Shown here: piece by piece, positions 8,985 to 17,115 of the stretch | Position numbering within the stretch: position 1 is the stretch's first letter | Layout of the letters: every line of letters begins with the position of its first letter | Source of the DNA: Cellulomonas palmilytica | GTDB taxonomy: Bacteria; Actinomycetota; Actinomycetes; Actinomycetales; Cellulomonadaceae | Direction of reading: 5' to 3' | Length of the DNA: 64,000 nt | Assembly (NCBI RefSeq): GCF_021590045.1 | Contig: NZ_CP062221.1 | Coordinates: forward strand, 558,001-622,000 | The notes under the pieces: generated by a model | Databases searched by the model: none | Seen by the model: only the letters and a program-made list of their open reading frames with translations | Told to the model about the DNA's origin: nothing | Program-made: the position numbers and the translations under genes

Positions 8985-10223
8985 GTGCCGCACCAGGGCC
9001 GTCGCCCGCACCGCTCCTCGGGCCGCAGCACTCCCGACGACCGCTCCGACCGCGCGGGCTCGAGCAGCCGCGCGGGCTCGAGCAGCCGCGCGGCCTCGGG
9101 ACGCGCAGTCCGGTCGGGACGCCGCAGCGCCCCCGCCGCGCGCGTCGTCAGCCCGCCGTCGTCGCGGCGCACGCGCGTCGAGCTGACGTTCCTCGGCGGG
9201 CTGGGCGACGTCCTGTCCGACGAGGTCCGCGAGGTGCTCGACGTCGAGCCGCGCCCCGTGCCCGGGCGCGACGACGCGCTCGTCGTCGAGCTCGCGGGCG
9301 ACCGGCTCGCCCAGGTGCGCCGCCTGCGCACGGCCGTCGCGGCGTTCGTCGTGCTGCACCACGACGTGCCGCGCCCCAAGTCCCTGCTGTCGGGCGAGCA
9401 CCTGCAGCGCATCGTCGACGCCGCGTACGCGTCGCTGCGCGTCGCGGGCTCGTCGACGTTCCGGTTCGAGGCCGCGGGCGCGGACTCGGCGGTGTTCGCG
9501 CGGCTCGGCGACGAGCTCGCCCGGGCGACCGGGCTCAAGCACGACGCGGCCGACGGCGAGCTCGTCGTGAAGGTCCGCCGCGGCGTGCGGCGCGACGAGC
9601 GCACCGACCCGGGGTGGGACGTGCTCGTGCGCATCGGGCCGCGGCCACTGTCGGCCCGGACGTGGCGCGTCGCGGACTTCCCCGGCGCCGCGAACGCGAC
9701 GATCGCCGCGGCGATGGTGCGGCTCGCGGGCGTGCGCGACGAGGACCGCGTGCTCAACCTGATGTCCGGCTCCGGCACGCTGCTGGTCGAGCGCCTGCTC
9801 GCCGGTGCGGCCGCGAGCGCGGTCGGGATCGACACGGCCGACGCCGCGCTGACCGCCGCGCGCGAGAACCTCGAGGCCGCGGGGCTGACGCGCAAGGTCA
9901 CGCTCGTGCAGGCCGACGCTCTCGACCCGTCGTCGTGGCCCGCGGGCCCCGCGACGGAGCCCGCCGACCTGGTGCTCGCCGACCCGCCGTGGGGCACGCT
10001 GCACGGCTCGCACGCCGACGCCCCGGCGACCCACGCCGGCCTGCTGCGCGCCGCGCACGCCGCCTCGGCACCCGGCGCGCGGCTCGTCGTGCTCACGCAC
10101 GAGGTCAAGGTCATGGAGGCCGCGGTGCGCGACGCGGCGTCGCTGTGGCGCGCGCACCCGCCCGTGCGGGTCTACGCCAAGGGCCACCACCCGCGCATCT
10201 GGCTGCTCGACCGCGTGGGCTGA
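8985..10223 (+). CDS. THUMP/Rossmann RNA methyltransferase
   Basis: The GTG at 8985 gives 412 residues, but the first ~65 are low-complexity, including AGSSSRAGSSSRAASGR encoded by an 18-bp DNA repeat (about 9058-9110), so the folded protein starts near RTRVELTFLGGLGD. A THUMP-like region (about 65-210) is followed by a class I methyltransferase: motif I LNLMSGSGTLLVERLL, the acidic residue in AVGIDTADAAL, and the catalytic DPPWGTLHG (motif IV, N/DPP[WY]). This arrangement fits the TrmN/Trm14 group methylating guanine N2 in tRNA. The exact target nucleotide is not readable. It converges on the acyltransferase gene. Confidence 0.85.
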   Translation: MPHQGRRPHRSSGRSTPDDRSDRAGSSSRAGSSSRAASGRAVRSGRRSAPAARVVSPPSSRRTRVELTFLGGLGDVLSDEVREVLDVEPRPVPGRDDALVVELAGDRLAQVRRLRTAVAAFVVLHHDVPRPKSLLSGEHLQRIVDAAYASLRVAGSSTFRFEAAGADSAVFARLGDELARATGLKHDAADGELVVKVRRGVRRDERTDPGWDVLVRIGPRPLSARTWRVADFPGAANATIAAAMVRLAGVRDEDRVLNLMSGSGTLLVERLLAGAAASAVGIDTADAALTAARENLEAAGLTRKVTLVQADALDPSSWPAGPATEPADLVLADPPWGTLHGSHADAPATHAGLLRAAHAASAPGARLVVLTHEVKVMEAAVRDAASLWRAHPPVRVYAKGHHPRIWLLDRVG

Positions 10224-10227
10224 CCGC

Positions 10228-11268
10228 TCACTCCTGGTGGTCGGCGATCCACTCGTCGATGCGGCGCCAGTGGTCGAACAGCCACGCCTCCTGGTCGGCG
10301 CCCGCCTGCGGCACGTCGGCGGGCTGCACGGGCCAGCCCTTCATGACGATCTGCTTGTCCATGGGCAGCTCGCGCCAGATGTCGGCGACGGTGACGAGCC
10401 GGTCGAGGCCGGTGTGCCCGATGAACACGACGCCCGCGTCAGGGGCTGCCTCGAGCGCGGACAGCAGCCCGCCCGCGTGCGGTGCCATGACGTTGGCCAT
10501 CTGCTCGGCCTGCGCGGCGAGCTCGGTGCGGCCGGCGCTGCGCAGCGCCTCGATGCGGCCGAGCCGCCGGCGCGGGGTCACGTTGCCGCCCTCGGGGAAG
10601 ATCAGCAGGGCGTCGTCGTGGTCGAGCCCGCGCGCGAGGTCGCCGACGAGGTCCGACATGCCGGGCGCGTCCGAGGGCCGGGCCGCGCGCGGCGTGACGA
10701 ACTGCGTGGGCAGGCGGTTGAGGAGCACGTCGATCGCGGGGTCCCACTGCAAGGTGTCCTTGAGGACGATGCGGGGCTCGCGGTCGAACTGCGTGAGCAG
10801 CGCGTGCACCAGGATGAACGAGTCCCCCGGGCCGGCGTGCCGGCTCGCGACGACGACCGGCCGGCCGCGGAGCACCCCGCCCAGGTCCGCGTCCTCGACG
10901 ACGATGCGCAGCCGCAGCGTCCAGCGCACCTGCCAGAACAGCACGTCGAGCATCCGGGCCGCGAACACGTAGTGCGCACGCTGGAACGCGGGCGCGCGGA
11001 TGTGCCATCCGAATCCGCTGCCGACCCACAGCGCGAACGCGACGACGATGACCACGGCGTCCCAGTACAGGTAGAACAGCGCCATCCAGAACGCGCGCAC
11101 GATCCGCAGCCGCCCCGGCAGCAGCCACGTCATGACGGCGCCGACGAACGCCGCGACGAGCACGCCGATCGGCAGGACGACGAGCGCGAGCAGGACGACG
11201 AGCGGCGCGAGGACGACCCGGCGGACCCACCGCGGCGGCAGTCGCCAGAGCCCCGCCGCGCGCGTCAT
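10228..11268 (-). CDS. Membrane-bound acyltransferase (PlsC-like)
   Basis: 346 residues beginning MTRAAGLWRLPPRWVRR. Two or three N-terminal membrane helices (about 18-55 and 65-90) precede an acyltransferase domain with the HX4D box as HAGPGD (VVVASRHAGPGDSFILVHAL) and the downstream IFPEGGNVTPRRR. Such enzymes transfer acyl groups to lysophospholipids or related polar acceptors at the inner face of the membrane. The start overlaps the stop of the patatin gene by 4 bp, so lipid hydrolysis and re-acylation may be coupled. The acceptor is unknown. Confidence 0.85.
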   Translation of the reverse strand: MTRAAGLWRLPPRWVRRVVLAPLVVLLALVVLPIGVLVAAFVGAVMTWLLPGRLRIVRAFWMALFYLYWDAVVIVVAFALWVGSGFGWHIRAPAFQRAHYVFAARMLDVLFWQVRWTLRLRIVVEDADLGGVLRGRPVVVASRHAGPGDSFILVHALLTQFDREPRIVLKDTLQWDPAIDVLLNRLPTQFVTPRAARPSDAPGMSDLVGDLARGLDHDDALLIFPEGGNVTPRRRLGRIEALRSAGRTELAAQAEQMANVMAPHAGGLLSALEAAPDAGVVFIGHTGLDRLVTVADIWRELPMDKQIVMKGWPVQPADVPQAGADQEAWLFDHWRRIDEWIADHQE

Positions 11269-12083
11269 CGCGCGTCCAGGTACGCCAAGGTCGCCGCGTG
11301 GGCGGCGTCCATGCGTGTACGGACCGTGTCCATACGTCTGTACGACGAGAGCTTCTCGTCGCCCTTCGTCGGGCCTCCGCTCGGCAGCACGTGCACCGTG
11401 ACTCCTTCCGGGGCCTCGTCGACCTCGCGCGAGAACCGGTGGCGCCGCGCGATCTCGAAGCTCACGCGCGCCACGTCCGACGGCCGGTCCGGCTTGGTCA
11501 GCGGCTCCTCGATCCGCCCGACCTGCAGCACGTACACCGCGGTCGCGCCGCGCCGCCACGCCTCCGACAGCGGGATCGAGTTCACCAGCCCGCCGTCGAC
11601 GTAGTGCGCGCCGTCGATCTCCGTGGCGGGCAGGATCCCCGGCACCGACGCCGACGCCATGACCGCCGGCACCACCGGGCCGGTGTCGAACCACTGCTCC
11701 GCGGCGCGCTCGATGCACGCCGCCGCGACCGCGAGCGGCACCGCCAGGTCCTCGAACCGGGTGTCCGCGCCGATCATGCCGGCCACCAGCTCCCGCAACG
11801 GCCCGGGGTCGTTGAGGTGCGTGCGCGAGCGCGCGAGGCGCGCCAGCTGCTTGGGCCACGAGTCGCCGTACACGGCCGCCGCCGCGGGTGACGCCCACGC
11901 CTGCGCGAGCCGCTCGACCACCGCGGGCGTGGGGTCCGCGGCGACCGCCGACCCGTTGATCGCACCGATCGACGTCCCGACGACGACGTCGGGGGTGATC
12001 CCGCGCTCGAACAGCGCCCGCAGCATCCCGACCTGCACCGCGCCGCGCACGCCACCACCGCCGAGCACGAATCCCACGCTCAT
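11265..12083 (-). CDS. Patatin-like phospholipase
   Basis: 272 residues with every catalytic feature of the patatin fold: oxyanion loop GGGGVRGAVQVG (residues 8-19), nucleophile elbow GTSIG (Ser near 38) and catalytic Asp in VDGGLVNSIP. It hydrolyses acyl esters of glycerolipids, probably at the cytoplasmic face as there is no signal peptide. It is the first gene of a two-gene unit with the acyltransferase (ATGA overlap). The 5' region contains a pair of palindromic repeats described separately. Confidence 0.9.
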   Translation of the reverse strand: MSVGFVLGGGGVRGAVQVGMLRALFERGITPDVVVGTSIGAINGSAVAADPTPAVVERLAQAWASPAAAAVYGDSWPKQLARLARSRTHLNDPGPLRELVAGMIGADTRFEDLAVPLAVAAACIERAAEQWFDTGPVVPAVMASASVPGILPATEIDGAHYVDGGLVNSIPLSEAWRRGATAVYVLQVGRIEEPLTKPDRPSDVARVSFEIARRHRFSREVDEAPEGVTVHVLPSGGPTKGDEKLSSYRRMDTVRTRMDAAHAATLAYLDAR

Positions 12084-12188
12084 GCAGCCGATCGTGGCAG
12101 ACCCCCACCCACCCCGCGATCCCTCCCCCCGGGTGGTCCGCCACCACCCGCCGACCCACCACCCCCGTCGCCCTCACCACCCCCGTCG

Positions 12189-12310
12189 ACCCCGCGCTTG
12201 CTCCGGCTCCGGGGCCGGGAGGCCGGAGGAAGCACGGGCTCGGCGAGCGAGGCCTCCGCGACCCCGCGGTCGCTCCGGCTCCGGGGCGGCTGAGCCGGAG
12301 GAGAGGCGGG
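12189..12310. repeat. Paired palindromic repeat, 72-bp spacing (copy 1)
   Basis: Two related palindromes. In the first, GCTTGCTCCGGC (12197-12208) pairs with GCCGGAGGAAGC (11 of 12). The second pairs CTCCGGCT (12273-12280) with AGCCGGAG (12293-12300). The shared CTCCGG starts at 12201 and 12273, and the shared GCCGGAGG at 12222 and 12294, both exactly 72 bp apart. The 27 bp from GACCCCGCG to CCGGGG are repeated with three differences. A related pair with the same spacing lies at 39871-39985 on the other strand. It fills the gap between divergent genes. Confidence 0.75.
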
Positions 12311-12369
12311 GTCGACGCGCACGCCCTCCCGGAGGGAAGGCCGGGTCGGGGAGCAGACAGAATGGGGGC

Positions 12370-14295
12370 GTGACTTCCTCGACGACCGGGCGGCTGCCCC
12401 GGGTCCGTGCGTCCGAGCTCGTCGGACGCGGCTGGCTCAACACCGGCGGGCGTGACGTGACGCTCGCGGACCTGCGCGGCAAGGTCGTCGTGCTGGACTT
12501 CTGGACGTTCTGCTGCATCAACTGCCTGCACGTGCTCGACGAGCTGCGCGACCTCGAGGCGGAGCTCTCCGACGTGCTCGTCGTGATCGGCGTGCACTCC
12601 CCGAAGTTCGTGCACGAGGCCGACCCGGTCGCCCTCGCCGCGGCGGTGGAGCGGTACGAGGTGCACCACCCGGTGCTGGACGACCCGCGGCTGCAGACGT
12701 GGCAGGCGTACGCGGCGCGGGCGTGGCCGACGCTCGTCGTGATCGACCCCGAGGGGTACGTCGTGGCGCAGATGGCGGGCGAGGGGCACCGGCACAACCT
12801 CGAGATCCTGGTGCGCGAGCTCGTCGCGGAGCACGAGGCCAAGGGCACGCTGCACCGCGGGTCGGGCCCGTACGTGCCGCCGTCGGCGACGCCCGGGACG
12901 CTGCGGTTCCCGGCGAAGGCGGTCGCGCTGCCGAACGGGAACCTGCTCGTCGCGGACGCGGGCCACCACTCCCTGGCGGAGCTCGCGCCCGACGGCGAGA
13001 CGCTGGTCCGTCGGATCGGTGCGGGCGAGCGCGGGTTCCTCGACGGCGGTCCCGACGAGGCGCGGTTCAGCGAGCCGAACGGCCTGTGCCTCGTGCCCGA
13101 CGAGCTGCGCCCCTGGCTCGAGTACGACGTGCTCGTCGCGGACACCGTGAACCACGCGCTGCGCGGCGTGCGGCTCGACGACGGGACGGTGACGACGGTC
13201 GCCGGGACCGGCGAGCAGCTCATGGTCGGCGCGTCGGACAACGTGTCGGCCGTGTTCGGCGGCGGCAACGGGATGGGCTTCGCCGGGCACGCGCACGCGG
13301 TACGGCTCTCGTCGCCGTGGGACGTCGCGTGGTCGCAGGAGTGGGGCGCGTTCGTCGTCGCGATGGCCGGCAACCACACGCTGTGGGCGTTCGACGACAA
13401 GGAGGGCTCGATCGCGCACGTCGGTGGGACCATGAACGAGGGACTGCTCGACGGGCCGCTGCCCGAGGCGTGGTTCGCGCAGCCGTCGGGGCTGGCCGTC
13501 GGACCGGACGGACGGATCTGGCTCGCGGACTCCGAGACGTCCGCGCTGCGCGTGGTCACCCCCGTGCACGCCACCAACGGCGACGGGACGGTGCGCACCG
13601 TCGTCGGCGAGGGGCTGTTCGACTTCGGGCACCGCGACGGACCTGCCGACGAGGCGCGGCTGCAGCACCCGCTCGGCGTCGCGGTGCTGCCCGACGGGTC
13701 GGTCGCCGTCGCGGACACGTACAACGGCGCGGTCCGCCGCTACGTCCCGCCCGCGGACGGGTCCGGGGTCGGCGAGGTCACGACGATCGCGACGGGCCTC
13801 GCCGAGCCGAGCGGGCTCGTCGTGCTGGGCGACGGGCCGGACGCGACGCTGCTCGTCGTCGAGTCCGCCGCCCACCGCGTGACCCGCCTGCCGCTCGCCG
13901 GCGTGGTGGACGCGAGCGTCGACGGCGGTGCGCACCGCACGCAGCGCCCGGTCACGGACCTCGCGGCGCGCGTGCGGCTCGACGTGGTGTTCACGCCCGC
14001 GACAGGGCAGAAGTACGACGACCGCTTCGGCCCGTCCACGCGACTGCAGGTCTCGTCGACCCCGCCGGGCCTGCTGCTGGAGGGAGCCGGCGACGACGTG
14101 CCGTTCGAGCGCGCGCTCGTCCTCGACCCGGCCGTCGGCGAGGGCGTCCTGCACGTCACGGCACACGCGGCGTCGTGCGACGACGACCCCGCGGTCGAGT
14201 ACCCGGCGTGCCACCTCAACGCGCAGGACTGGGGCGTCCCCGTGCGCGTCACCGCAGGCGGCGAGACGACCCTGACGCTCCCGCTGCACGGCTGA
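12370..14295 (+). CDS. NHLRC2-like thioredoxin/NHL-repeat protein
   Basis: 641 residues from the GTG at 12370 (VTSSTTGRLPRV), preceded by GGGGG. The N-terminal domain (about 20-165) is thioredoxin-like with the redox site FWTFCCINCLH (CINC, with an extra Cys) and the cis-Pro region ARAWPTLVVIDPEG. It is followed by an NHL beta-propeller (about 175-500) with repeats such as FPAKAVALPNGNLLVADAGH, PNGLCLVPDE, QPSGLAVGPDGRIWLAD and HPLGVAVLPDGSVAVADTYN, then a C-terminal beta domain. This order matches the widespread NHLRC2 family. No signal peptide is present, suggesting cytosolic action; the partner and reaction are unknown. Confidence 0.88.
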   Translation: MTSSTTGRLPRVRASELVGRGWLNTGGRDVTLADLRGKVVVLDFWTFCCINCLHVLDELRDLEAELSDVLVVIGVHSPKFVHEADPVALAAAVERYEVHHPVLDDPRLQTWQAYAARAWPTLVVIDPEGYVVAQMAGEGHRHNLEILVRELVAEHEAKGTLHRGSGPYVPPSATPGTLRFPAKAVALPNGNLLVADAGHHSLAELAPDGETLVRRIGAGERGFLDGGPDEARFSEPNGLCLVPDELRPWLEYDVLVADTVNHALRGVRLDDGTVTTVAGTGEQLMVGASDNVSAVFGGGNGMGFAGHAHAVRLSSPWDVAWSQEWGAFVVAMAGNHTLWAFDDKEGSIAHVGGTMNEGLLDGPLPEAWFAQPSGLAVGPDGRIWLADSETSALRVVTPVHATNGDGTVRTVVGEGLFDFGHRDGPADEARLQHPLGVAVLPDGSVAVADTYNGAVRRYVPPADGSGVGEVTTIATGLAEPSGLVVLGDGPDATLLVVESAAHRVTRLPLAGVVDASVDGGAHRTQRPVTDLAARVRLDVVFTPATGQKYDDRFGPSTRLQVSSTPPGLLLEGAGDDVPFERALVLDPAVGEGVLHVTAHAASCDDDPAVEYPACHLNAQDWGVPVRVTAGGETTLTLPLHG

Positions 14296-14314
14296 CCCGC
14301 GACCGACGAGCCGG

Positions 14315-14388
14315 GCAGCGACGGACCGGGCACCGACGGACCTGGCACCGACAGACCTGGCACCGACGGACCGGGCACCGACGGACCG
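14315..14388. repeat. 15-bp tandem repeat between convergent genes
   Basis: Five copies of a unit near GCACCGACGGACCGG, with one- or two-base differences, fill the gap between the NHL protein and the GGDEF gene. The last copy abuts the TCA (stop) of the minus-strand gene. No coding role is evident. Confidence 0.8.
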
Positions 14389-15798
14389 TCAGGACGCGCC
14401 CTCGATCGCGACGGCGGTCAGCGCGTGCAGCGCCGTGTTCACCGCCGGGCCCTGCGCGGCGTTCGGCGACGAGCCGATCTCGACGAGCCACGACCCGTGC
14501 ACCACCTGCGTGACGAGCTGCTCGTTCTCCCCGTCCGCAGGGCTACCGCCGCGCGCGATCGCCGACGCGCTCCCGTCGCGCTGCATGAGCACGGCCCACG
14601 CCGACCCGCCGAGGGTCTCGGTGGTCGCGGCTGCCATCGCGCACAACCGCGGCACGACGCCGGACTGCGCGGCGGTGATCGCGGCGGCACCGGCCACGAC
14701 GACGCGCTCGGCCGTCACCGCGGGATCCGCGATCGGCACCGCGGACGCGCGCGCCCGCGCCCGGGCCCGCTTGACCCGGTACTGCGCGATGTCCGCGCGT
14801 CGGAACAGGTTGCGCGCGGAGATCTCGCCCGTGATCGCGGTGGACGCCAGGCCGTAGGAGATCGCGGCGCCGTGCGGCAGCGGGAAGTCCGTCGTCGCGG
14901 TGGACATGACCTCCGCGACCTCGGCCCGGTGGTGGCCCACGGTGACCAGGCAGAACTCGTCGCCGCCCAGGCGTGCGGCGGTCGAGCCCGGCAGCCGGTC
15001 CGCGGCGCGGCGCAGCACGTCCGCCACGGCCCGCAGCAGGTCGTCGCCCGTGTCGTGGCCGAGCTCGTCGTTCACGCGCTTGAGGCCGTCCACGTCGCAC
15101 ATGACGATGCAGACCTCCTCGCCCGACTCGAGCGCGGCCTCCGCGGCGGTGTCCGCGACGCGGCGGTTCGACAGCCCGGTCAGCGGGTCGTCGGCGACGA
15201 GGTGGCGGATCTGCTCCTCGAGGTCGACGCGCGCGATCGCGCCCGCGGTCAGCGCCGCGATGACCTCCGCGCGCGCGAGGTCGTCGATCGTGAACAGCCC
15301 GTTCTCGGGGCCGCGCATCGCGAACAGCTCGCCCCACACCGCGCCGTTCACGACGATCGGCGAGGCCAGCGAGCTCGCGGCACCGACCTGCTGCAGCATC
15401 TCGATCTCGACCGGGTCGCCCGCGTCGGGGTCGCCGGGCTGCACGGGTGCGCCCGTGACGTCCTGCGCGTGCGCGATCCACGACTCGCGCTCCCGGATGA
15501 GCCGACGCAGCGCCGGCCGGTCCTCCGCGCGGTACGAGCCGCGCAGCCGCCAGACCTGGCGCGGGTCGGCGCCGGGCTCGGTGTGCAGGACGTGCAGCGT
15601 CTCCTGCTCGATGCGGCACGTGGCCGCGAGCCGGGCCTGGAGCACCTCGGCCGCGACCGCCGCCGCGGTCTGCACGACCTCGTCGAGCGAGCGCGCGTGC
15701 TCGAGCTTGCGGGCGGCCATGGCGAAGCCGCGAACACCGCTGAGAGCCGCCGCGGCTCGTCGGTCCGCGCGCGCTCCGGCCGTCACCCGTGGCGTCAC
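14389..15798 (-). CDS. GAF-GGDEF diguanylate cyclase
   Basis: The best start is the GTG at 15798 (VTPRVTAGARADR), giving 469 residues; the true start is uncertain because several GTGs lie in frame. A GAF-type sensor (about 30-185) precedes a GGDEF domain: DPLTGLSNRR, CDVDGLKRVNDELGHDTGDDLL and the intact active site ARLGGDEFCLV. The enzyme should make cyclic di-GMP from GTP. The inhibitory I-site RXXD five residues before GGDEF is absent, so product inhibition is probably lacking. About 105 further residues after the GGDEF domain resemble a second small sensor domain. No membrane helices. Confidence 0.88.
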   Translation of the reverse strand: MTPRVTAGARADRRAAAALSGVRGFAMAARKLEHARSLDEVVQTAAAVAAEVLQARLAATCRIEQETLHVLHTEPGADPRQVWRLRGSYRAEDRPALRRLIRERESWIAHAQDVTGAPVQPGDPDAGDPVEIEMLQQVGAASSLASPIVVNGAVWGELFAMRGPENGLFTIDDLARAEVIAALTAGAIARVDLEEQIRHLVADDPLTGLSNRRVADTAAEAALESGEEVCIVMCDVDGLKRVNDELGHDTGDDLLRAVADVLRRAADRLPGSTAARLGGDEFCLVTVGHHRAEVAEVMSTATTDFPLPHGAAISYGLASTAITGEISARNLFRRADIAQYRVKRARARARASAVPIADPAVTAERVVVAGAAAITAAQSGVVPRLCAMAAATTETLGGSAWAVLMQRDGSASAIARGGSPADGENEQLVTQVVHGSWLVEIGSSPNAAQGPAVNTALHALTAVAIEGAS

Positions 15799-15897
15799 GG
15801 GGACATCATCGCGTGCCGGGAGCACTCGCGGACACCTCGCGGCATCCGAATCACTCGTTCCGCACAAATCGCCCGCTCCGGACGACCCGGCCAGGGG

Positions 15898-16578
15898 TCA
15901 CACGGCCACGAACCGCCGGCCCAGGCCGGCGAAGACCGCCTGGTTGAGACGGAACGCGACCTGCGCCTCGGCGACCGTCGCCGCGCGCTGCGCGGCGTCG
16001 AGCGGCAGCGCGTCGAGCCGCTCCCGGTACACGTCCTTGAACGGCTTGAGCTTGTGGATCTCGGGGAAGTCGTAGAACGAGACGCCCTCGTCCGGCACGC
16101 CGTAGTGCCGCTGCACCATGCGCTTGACCACCTGGCCGCCGGACAGGTCCCCCAGGTAACGCGTGTACGCGTGCGCCGCGTAGAGCGTGAGGTCCGACGA
16201 GCACGCGGCCAGGCGCTGCGCGTACTCCTGGGTCTCCGGGAGCAGCTCGACCTGTTCCGCCCAGTCGGCGCCGAGCAGGCACGCGAGGTCCGACTCGATC
16301 GCGGGCAGGCGCGTGAGCTCGTCGAGCACGAGGCCGTGGTCGGCGCCGTCGGCGCGCAGCGCGGCACCCGCGGCCTCGAGCGCGGCGTAGATCGCGAGCT
16401 GCTGCACCGCGAGCGCGGTGTACGCGTCCTGGCCGAGCCGGCCGCCCATGAGCGCCTCGATGAACGCCATGCCCTCGGCCTCTCCGTGGGCCTCGCGGGT
16501 GCCCTCGCGCAACGCGAGCGACAGCGGCTGGTCCAGGGTCAGGTCGGTGGTGCCTGCGGGCACGGAGGTCGTCGTCAC
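15898..16578 (-). CDS. hmuO: Haem oxygenase, biliverdin-forming
   Basis: 226 residues from the GTG at 16578 (VTTTSVPAGTTDLT) with GAGAGAG upstream. It is a standard HO-1-type enzyme: proximal haem ligand His31 in REGTREAHGEAE, and the distal helix with YTRYLGDLSGGQVVKRMVQ. It opens the haem ring to biliverdin, CO and ferrous iron, used for iron acquisition. Consistent with this, a DtxR/IdeR-type iron box sits 60-78 bp upstream of the start codon, as for hmuO of Corynebacterium diphtheriae. No haem-import genes are adjacent, so the enzyme may recycle haem imported or made elsewhere in the cell. Confidence 0.93.
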   Translation of the reverse strand: MTTTSVPAGTTDLTLDQPLSLALREGTREAHGEAEGMAFIEALMGGRLGQDAYTALAVQQLAIYAALEAAGAALRADGADHGLVLDELTRLPAIESDLACLLGADWAEQVELLPETQEYAQRLAACSSDLTLYAAHAYTRYLGDLSGGQVVKRMVQRHYGVPDEGVSFYDFPEIHKLKPFKDVYRERLDALPLDAAQRAATVAEAQVAFRLNQAVFAGLGRRFVAV

Positions 16579-16637
16579 GGGTGTCTCTCTCGTTCGCGGT
16601 CGCACGTTGATGACGTGCTGTCAGGAACAGTACGCGA

Positions 16638-16656
16638 CGAGGTAAGGATTGCCTAT
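16638..16656 (-). promoter_or_regulatory. DtxR/IdeR-type iron box
   Basis: CGAGGTAAGGATTGCCTAT matches 14 of 19 positions of the DtxR/IdeR consensus TWAGGTWAGSCTWACCTWA, including the core AGGTWAGS and CCTW. It is upstream of haem oxygenase on the minus strand and overlaps the place expected for the promoter. Iron-loaded repressor binding here would shut off haem degradation when iron is plentiful. Confidence 0.75.
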
Positions 16657-16712
16657 CCTCCGTCGGTCGGTCGTCCAGATGCCGGGACGGGCGTCGCGTC
16701 CGGGAACAACGA

Positions 16713-16748
16713 AGGGCGCCGCGCGACCCGTCAGTCGCGCGACGCCCT
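16713..16748 (-). terminator. Hairpin terminator after the DUF6458 gene
   Basis: AGGGCGCCGCGCGAC (16713-16727) pairs with GTCGCGCGACGCCCT (16734-16748): 14 of 15 pairs, with a 6-nt loop CCGTCA. It lies 13 bp downstream of the minus-strand stop at 16762. No long U-tract follows, as is common in such GC-rich genomes. Confidence 0.75.
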
Positions 16749-16761
16749 CGTCGGACTCGCG

Positions 16762-17013
16762 TCACACCGCAGGCGGCACGTCCCGGCGCTCCACCACCGT
16801 GGGCGGGGTCACCTCGCGGTGCTCCACCACCGCCGTGTGCGACGTCCTGGTGCGCTGCGCGTTCAGCACCAGCGCGAGGATCAGCATGAGCGCGCCCGCA
16901 CCCATGCAGATGTACCCGATCACCGTCAGGTTGACGCCGTCGATCGCGTCCCTCACCCCGAAGGCCAGGATCGCGCCGATCACGAGCAGCCCGATGCCGC
17001 CACCGATACCCAT
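16762..17013 (-). CDS. DUF6458-type small membrane protein
   Basis: 83 residues from the ATG at 17013. Two membrane helices (about 4-18 and 28-50) read MGIGGGIGLLVIGAILAFGV and VIGYICMGAGALMLILALVL, and are followed by a cytoplasmic tail with the repeat VVEHREVTPPTVVERRDVPP. This glycine-rich N-terminus is characteristic of the actinobacterial DUF6458 family, whose function is unknown. The gene is monocistronic with its own hairpin terminator. Confidence 0.8.
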   Translation of the reverse strand: MGIGGGIGLLVIGAILAFGVRDAIDGVNLTVIGYICMGAGALMLILALVLNAQRTRTSHTAVVEHREVTPPTVVERRDVPPAV

Positions 17014-17115
17014 GCGTGACTCCCTTCGTCGACGGCCGTCAGGCCGCGCCCAGGCTTCGGAGTCTCACCCGCGCATCGGCGCCCCGCTCGGCGAACGCCC
17101 GTTTCGTCCCGGTTC

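Noticed and set aside
10228..14289. Open reading frame of 1353 codons on the minus strand
   Set aside because: Only its last 346 codons encode a recognisable protein (the acyltransferase). The upstream part is antisense to the NHL gene and crosses the paired palindromes.
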